Source: Pelobates cultripes (Eukaryota; Chordata; Amphibia; Anura; Pelobatidae). From it: 64,000 bases of DNA. Shown here piece after piece: positions 60,004 to 64,000 of this stretch. Both the position numbers and the translations under genes were made by a program. The stretch lies in contig OW240912.1 in the NCBI GenBank assembly GCA_933207985.1, positions 76,448,829-76,512,828 of the forward strand. Reading direction: 5' to 3'. The stretch's first letter is position 1; each line of letters opens with the position of its first letter. Below the pieces are notes generated by a model, which was given only the letters and a program-made list of their open reading frames with translations, searched no databases and was not told the origin of the DNA.

Positions 60004-60933
60004 AACAAAAGAGTTAAAGGGACACTCTAAGCACCAAACAACTTTAGCTTAAAGGGATACTACAAGTGTAAGCATCTATGCATTTAATAATGCATTTATT
60101 TTAATTGGGGTATACCTAAAACAGTTTGCAAAAGCTGCAGTTCTCTTCTTTGCTGCCTTTACAAGCCGTCTTATTCTTCCTCAGTACAGAAATTCTGTGG
60201 CTGTCCAATCACAGATTTCCAGAGGCAGCTCAATGAGAAGTCTTAACTTTACTTCACTTTACTTTAACACTACTGAGCTACACAAATCAGGAACAAACCT
60301 ATTGTCTGCTTAAAAGCCAGAGGGATGTAACAAACTTTCTATTGAAATCTGCCCTTTTTTAAAATGAAAAAATAGAACACACTCTTCACTATAGCTTTTC
60401 AGCAAGCAAAAGTGCTTAAAAAGTAAGAAAACTCCCCTTTATTCCAGAACCTCACCGTCAGCACTAGTCCTACTCTCGATCCGTCTCCTTGGCTGATATC
60501 AGAATTTATTATCTCAGCCAATGCAATGCTTTCCCATAGGAAAAGCATTAAATTGGCTAAGATCATCAAGGAGCCTGGGTGGGTGCCACTGGCTTGGCCA
60601 ACCAGCATCTCCTCTTAGAGATGCATTGAATCAATGTATTGTGGAAACACTGAATGTCAGTGATGCACACTGTGCAGCACTGCCCCAGTAAAGAACCTCC
60701 AGTGGCCATCTGAGGAGTGCCTTTTCTCTGAAGAGATCAGATTTTAAAACTTCTTTATTGCGTAGTCTGTTTAATTTAGAATGACTTGTCTCCTGCTCTG
60801 CTAATTGCCTCTTAGACCTTGCATGAGCTTTCAGTGTGTGATTAAAGTGCGATTAACAGAGCAGAGATGAAAAAAACTTCTAAAGTAAACACACAATTCT
60901 GTAAGATCCTTTAGAAACAGAAACAAATGCGAT
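60004..60933. other. T2-like MITE debris
   Basis: Two T2 heads stand in tandem, TTAAAGGGACACTCTAAGCA (60014) and TTAAAGGGATACTACAAGTG (60049). Internal T2-like words follow, including an inverted core CAATGCTTTCCCATAGGAAA at about 60522-60545. No right ends are clear and no gene is present. Confidence 0.5.
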
Positions 60934-61236
60934 TTAAAGGGACACTATAGGCACCAAAACTGCTTTAGATTTGTTCGAGTGTATAGATCAGTGATGGCGA
61001 ACCTTTTTGAGCCCGAGTGCCCAAACCGCAATAAATGCCAACTTTTTTTCTCCTTAAAGTGCCAACACGGCAATTAAACCCAAATACTGAGGTTTAAGTT
61101 TAGAAAAAACAACTCGTACTGTTGTCCGAACTAATAACTTTTGTTTTAAAAGAACACAGAGAGTTCAATGATACAAATTTTAAATAATGATATAAATAGA
61201 TAAAATTAAGCTTATATTTATTAGTATTCCAACAAA

Positions 61237-61575
61237 TGCAATACATACACACACAGACTGCTGAATACATACACACAGTCTGCTGAATACACACACACAC
61301 ACACACAAGACTGCTGAATACAGAGACTGATGAATACACACACAGTCTGCTGAACACACATACAGACAGACTGCTGAGTACATACACATACAGACAGACT
61401 GCTGAGTACACACACACAGACTGCTGAGTACACACACAGACTGCTGAGTACACACACACACACACAGACAGACTGCTGAGTATACACACACACACAGACT
61501 GCTGAGTACACACACACACACACACAGTCCGCTGAATACACGCAAACACACACAGACTGCTGAATACACACATAC
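61237..61575 (+). repeat. CA-rich minisatellite inside the hAT element
   Basis: Tandem units of about 25-30 bp built on ACACACAGACTGCTGAATAC. The minus-strand translation is rich in C, V, Q and S and is not a gene. Confidence 0.85.
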
Positions 61576-61579
61576 TGCA

Positions 61580-62062
61580 TTGAGGTGGGGGCTGCTGTGT
61601 GTGGGGGGTGCGTGTGTGTGTTGTATGTGAGGGGTGCTGTGTGTGTGGGGGGGTGCTGTGTGTATGTGTGTGGGGTGCTGTGTGTGTGTGTGCTGTATGT
61701 GTAAGGGTGCTGCGGGGGTGTAGGGGTACTGTGTGTGGGGGGTAGGGGTACTGCTGTGGGGTAGGGTACTGTGTGTGGGGGTAGGGATACTGCTGGGAGG
61801 GGGGGTACTGCTAGGGGGTGGGGAACTGTGTGTGGGGGTAGGGTACTGCTGGGGGTAGGGGTACTGCAGGGGTAGGGGTACTGCTGGGAGGGTGTGCTGG
61901 GGGGTAGGGGTACTGCTGGGGCGGTAAGGGTACTTCTGGGGGGGTACTGCTGGGGGATAGGGGTACTGCTGGGGAGGGTAGGGGTACTGCTGGGGGGATA
62001 GGGGTGCTGGGGGGTAGGGCTACTTCTGGGGGGGTAAGGGTGCTGTGTGTCAGTATACCCCC
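61580..62062 (+). repeat. G-rich minisatellite inside the hAT element
   Basis: Variable units of about 20-25 bp built on GGGGGTAGGGGTACTGCTGG, giving dozens of closely spaced G3-G6 runs on the plus strand. Confidence 0.9.
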
Positions 62063-62162
62063 TCCCCTCCTTCTTACCTTTAATGAAGTAGGGGGGGGGG
62101 GGACGACACAGCCACCCCTGGTGGTCCGGTGGTGGTAAGCACTGCAGGGGGAGGGATCTGTG

Positions 62163-62262
62163 AAGCAGCTCACCTCCTGCGCAATGCTGTGTGGAGCGTT
62201 GCCATGGTAACGCGCGGCAACGCTCCACACAGCATCGCGCGGGAGGACAGGGGAGCTGCTTC
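62163..62262. repeat. ~100-bp imperfect hairpin in the hAT element
   Basis: GAAGCAGCT...GCTGTGTGGAGCGTTGCC (18-bp perfect core, 62186-62203) pairs with GGCAACGCTCCACACAGC (62216-62233) and onward to GGAGCTGCTTC. Confidence 0.8.
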
Positions 62263-62294
62263 CTAGAGCCCTCCCCCTGCCTCCCGACCCGGAA

Positions 62295-62340
62295 GCAGAG
62301 TAGGCGCCTGCCGTTTCGGGCCGGCAGGTGCCTACTCTGC
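62295..62340. repeat. 19-bp-arm hairpin in the hAT element
   Basis: Arms GCAGAGTAGGCGCCTGCCG (62295-62313) and CGGCAGGTGCCTACTCTGC (62322-62340) with an 8-base loop. It resembles the hairpin at 5741-5783. Confidence 0.85.
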
Positions 62341-62887
62341 ATTGATGGCGAACCTGTGGCCGCGTGCCCACTGAAAGGGCACGGCGTGCCACCTGTGGCA
62401 CGCGTGCCATAGGTTCGCCATCACTGGTATAGATCATGCCCCTGCAGTCTCGCTGCTCAGTTCTCTGCAATTTAGGAATTAAATCACTTTGTTTATATAG
62501 CCCTAGTCACACCAGCCTGCATGTGACTTGCCCAACCTTCCTAAACACTCTCTGTAAGGGAACATAAGTATTCTAGGTTCCTGTATTGCACAGTCTATTA
62601 ATTTAGAATGTCTTATCTTCTGCTCTGTTAAAAGCCTTTTTTAAAGTAAAATTTATAGAGCAGGAGATGAAAACTTCTAAAGCAAGTTAATATCTGATTT
62701 AAAAATGAACCCATTTTTTCTCATGCAGGCTGTGTGAGTGAGTCACAGCCAAGGTAAGTATGGCTAAGGGGCGTATAAACAGACCCATAAATGGCAAAGA
62801 ATGGAGCAGTGAGACTGCAGGGGCATAATCTATACACTAAAACTGCTATGAAGCAAAAGTTGTTTTTGTGCATAGAATATCCTTTAA

Positions 62888-64000
62888 TCTTTTAATACAT
62901 TTTCCTCCTGTGACTTCACTAAGCACAAGGAACGTTTGTATTATAAGCTTCACAATTTTTGTGGTTTCTCTACAACTTTAATGGACGACATGCAGGTAGA
63001 CGGAGAAAGTGCAAATCTAGACACCACAGCTTGTGCAAGAAGCATGAAATTCATATGTTCTTTGCATATATGTTAGGTCAAGCATGCCAGGCCTGCACTG
63101 CCTTAAACTTTATTTCAACTGACTCATAAGTATATGTTCAAAATGAGTCATACAGTCCCGCTAAAACTGTAATAATAACTTTAGCTGAGGATATTAAGGT
63201 TTACAGATAAAACAGATAAGCAACTGCAGGTGCTGACAAAAACAAACGGCACGCTAACAACATTTGTTTGTGGTAAGGAAAGTCGAGGGGGTAGTCATAA
63301 TTACCAAATGAGGTAAAAAGTCTTACGTTCAGCTAATGGCAATGCATTTAGCATTGGCTATTGTTCTTAAAGTCACATCATGTATTTCAATGTTTGGTTC
63401 AGTAATAAGGCAATTGTAGGCAAACATCATCTTGCACCTCTGTCCATCATTTACATCAGTGATGTTAAACTTGACATTACAGTTGTTTTCGTTCTACATT
63501 TTCCATGATCACACCTAGTGTCATCATGGAAACAAATCACTGATGTAGATGACAGAAGTAGATTCATGGTTTGCAGTTTAAAAGACACAGAGGACTTAAT
63601 TACAAACCCTGAACATACAAATGGAAGCAGACACTGCCAGTATGCAAAGTGTTAACTAGTAAATAAATACATTAAAATAAGCTGTACACCAATAACCAAG
63701 AGAGAGTAACGTTCCTAACGGTCCTAAGTAAATTCAAAATCCCTATGCGGCTTTTTGTGGGACTGTCTCTATTACGGTGTCCTGACCCACTGCCCTGCTT
63801 TAGTTCCTGGTGTCTCTATCGGGGGACACCAGGGAACGTCCCTAAGCAGAACAGAGTGAAGGCATCATAAGACATGCTCACGCTGTGCAGTGGGCACTAG
63901 GACAATGCAGGGAGTATTTCAGCAGTGCTCGATACATAGCCGTGAAGGCATGGTACCTGCCAGACAGCTTGTAAAATGATCTAAAGTAAACACACAATTC
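62888..64000. other. Right flank, no gene recognised
   Basis: Contains two modest inverted repeats: CATCATTTACATCAGTGATG (63447-63466) against ATCACTGATGTAGATGACAG (63537-63556), and GTTCCTGGTGTC/GACACCAGGGAAC (about 63804-63838). Otherwise AT-rich spacer. Confidence 0.4.

Larger units (their letters stand above)
60989..62426. mobile_element. Complete non-autonomous hAT element with 8-bp target duplication
   Basis: 1,438 bp. The termini CAGTGATGGCGAACCTTTTT and its complement AGGTTCGCCATCACTG are hAT-type. GTATAGAT flanks both sides (60981-60988 and 62427-62434). The interior has no transposase: it holds a CA-rich minisatellite, a G-rich minisatellite and large hairpins, plus a second inward copy of the end sequence (GATGGCGAACCTGTGGC, about 62344-62360). 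Long minus-strand frames through it are low-complexity artefacts. Confidence 0.88.
60934..62887. mobile_element. T2-like MITE interrupted by a hAT insertion
   Basis: TTAA occurs at 60934-60937 and 62884-62887. The left end is TTAAAGGGACACTATAGGCA and the right end on the other strand is TTAAAGGATATTCTATGCAC. Removing the hAT insertion and one copy of its duplication leaves about 508 bp, in keeping with other T2-like copies here. Confidence 0.8.

Noticed and set aside
58476..60008. 510-codon minus-strand ORF, the longest in the window
   Set aside because: Same satellite artefact; no domain, no promoter or splice context.
61221..62342. 373-codon and 219-codon minus-strand ORFs
   Set aside because: Run through the CA- and G-rich minisatellites and hairpins of a non-autonomous hAT element; Pro/Ser/Thr and Cys/Val repeats only.

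Overview
The window is vertebrate nuclear DNA, most likely from an anuran amphibian (a frog). It has one short conserved gene in small exons with GT-AG introns of 1 to 3.6 kb, AT-rich spacers, and a dense load of repeats typical of frogs: T2-like MITEs with TTAA target sites, hAT elements with 8-bp target duplications, solo LTRs, a DIRS-type tyrosine-recombinase element, a Tc1/mariner relic and L1-like LINE pieces. There is no bacterial-style gene content. Most long open frames, including frames of up to 510 codons in the distal third, are artefacts of tandem repeats.

Layout. Bases 1-26,000 are a repeat-rich flank: an L1-like LINE with its ORF1 on the minus strand at the left edge, three solo LTRs of one family (3.1-4.4, 18.1-19.5 and 23.3-24.5 kb), MITEs, a short retroposon with a 13-bp target duplication, a Tc1/mariner relic, and the 3' end of a DIRS-like element carrying a nearly intact tyrosine recombinase. 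Bases 26,040-36,230 are SUPT4H1 (transcription elongation factor Spt4) on the plus strand. All five coding exons can be assembled to a 117-residue protein. Bases 38,480-45,710 form the mir-142 locus on the same strand. It contains two near-identical copies of the mir-142 precursor 1,534 bp apart, and a plausible spliced host transcript with a RUNX-type motif near its first exon and a poly(A) signal after the second copy. Bases 45,700-50,400 hold repeats, including a 736-bp hAT MITE with a perfect target duplication. Bases 50,400-60,003 are a 9.6-kb satellite-like array of a roughly 40-bp unit with higher-order structure. Bases 60,004-64,000 hold a T2-like MITE split by a complete 1.4-kb hAT element that carries two minisatellites and large hairpins.

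How the parts relate. SUPT4H1 followed by mir-142 on the same strand matches the human 17q22 order SUPT4H1-MIR142-TSPOAP1. No TSPOAP1 exon was recognised; the satellite array occupies the place where its 5' end would be expected. The most notable result is the local duplication of mir-142, a haematopoietic microRNA. Both mature arms are intact in both copies.
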